Below, piece by piece: positions 33,219 to 33,503 of a DNA stretch of 33,503 nucleotides. A program made the position numbers and the translations under genes. The notes under the pieces are model-generated. The model made no database searches. It worked only from the letters and a program-made list of their open reading frames with translations, and was not told the origin of the DNA. This DNA is from Silene noctiflora (lineage: Eukaryota; Streptophyta; Magnoliopsida; Caryophyllales; Caryophyllaceae): contig VHZZ01000278.1 of the NCBI GenBank assembly GCA_009801015.1, positions 93,665-127,167 of the forward strand, read 5' to 3'. Positions within the stretch are counted from its first letter, which is position 1, and each line of letters opens with the position of its first letter.

Positions 33219-33503
33219 CTGGGGTATAAGTCACTGTGAAATTCCTTCCCCTTTCAGAATCTTTTACAGTTGTCACTTCTATTTCACCTCGCTCCTCGAA
33301 GCCTCCAATTCTACAAGTATCAGTAGAGTACTTGACCTCCTCTTGAAAAGTGTAGAATGCTGAATAGGTGTAAACTTTTGCTCCATGCTTCTCCATACAC
33401 ACGTGCGGCGATATTTTTGGGGATGAATGCCTGTCATCGTTGTCAAGCTTCTTCTGTGTATGTCTTTGGTGGTCCATAGCGCTCTGAAAGCGCATCCAGA
33501 ATT
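33219..33503 (-). CDS. FAR1-related (FRS) protein, partial exon
   Basis: A fragment of a FAR1/FHY3-family protein, a group of plant regulators derived from Mutator-like transposases. The open frame enters from the window edge as FWMRFQSAMDHQRHTQ, then MEKHGAKVYTYSAFYTFQEE, the region after the transposase core where FRS proteins read 'EKHA..VYT...F..FQ.E'. It then gives TCRIGGFEERGEIEV and VTYTPG, and stops at a splice donor (CCAG|GTAAAT, exon end 33219). The coding remainder lies beyond the window upstream, and the next exon was not identified within the window. Gene or pseudogene status is unknown; no stop interrupts these 95 codons. Confidence 0.78.

Noticed and set aside
1-33503. CRISPR arrays, operons or other bacterial-type systems
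   Set aside because: The window is plant nuclear DNA with split genes; no array-like spaced repeats were seen.

Overview
This window is nuclear DNA of a flowering plant, very probably a eudicot. Its genes are split by many short AT-rich introns, and about a third of the sequence is recognisable transposable-element DNA. The single N at 4646, the pair at 19772/19774 and the N at 33202 point to a draft assembly. No species can be named from the sequence alone.

Five host genes are visible. (1) 5979-8045 (+) is a three-exon WRKY factor of the WRKY13 type. (2) 9016-12838 (-) is a five-exon Golgi nucleotide-sugar transporter of the URGT4/5/6 (UDP-rhamnose/UDP-galactose) type, lying tail to tail with the WRKY gene. 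(3) 23216-23470 (-) is a small single-exon DUF3511 protein. (4) 26585-32751 (-) is a twelve-exon EME1, the non-catalytic partner of the MUS81 crossover-junction endonuclease. (5) 33219-33503 (-) is one exon of a FAR1-related protein, cut by the window edge. All multi-exon models were built by hand. Phases close without frameshift: 219 aa for WRKY13, 336 aa for URGT and 548 aa for EME1.

The rest is mostly mobile DNA. 1-4.4 kb holds a candidate Helitron (374-738), a Tourist-like MITE (1642-1939), a second Helitron 3' end (2461) and a decayed LINE 3' end with an RNase H domain (3180-4389). The centrepiece is 14961-20928, a small Mutator-like element with ~122-bp inverted repeats and a near-perfect 9-bp target duplication. 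Two later insertions sit inside it. One is a 1.38-kb solo LTR (15200-16582, target duplication AAACT). The other is a ~4.06-kb LINE (16720-20781, exact 13-bp target duplication) whose 5' half is inverted relative to its 3' half, the signature of twin priming. A SINE nested in a MITE-like element lies at 24.1-24.4 kb, a fold-back element at 24.9-25.06 kb, and several Stowaway MITEs lie in introns of the transporter and EME1.

The host genes do not form one pathway. The WRKY13-URGT pairing is still notable, because the Arabidopsis counterparts (At4g39410 and At4g39390) also flank a single locus, BRI1. This suggests an old linkage. I found no evidence for a new multi-gene biological system. The strongest unusual observations are the nested twin-primed LINE, the conserved gene pair, and a likely GC-AG intron in EME1 that houses a MITE.
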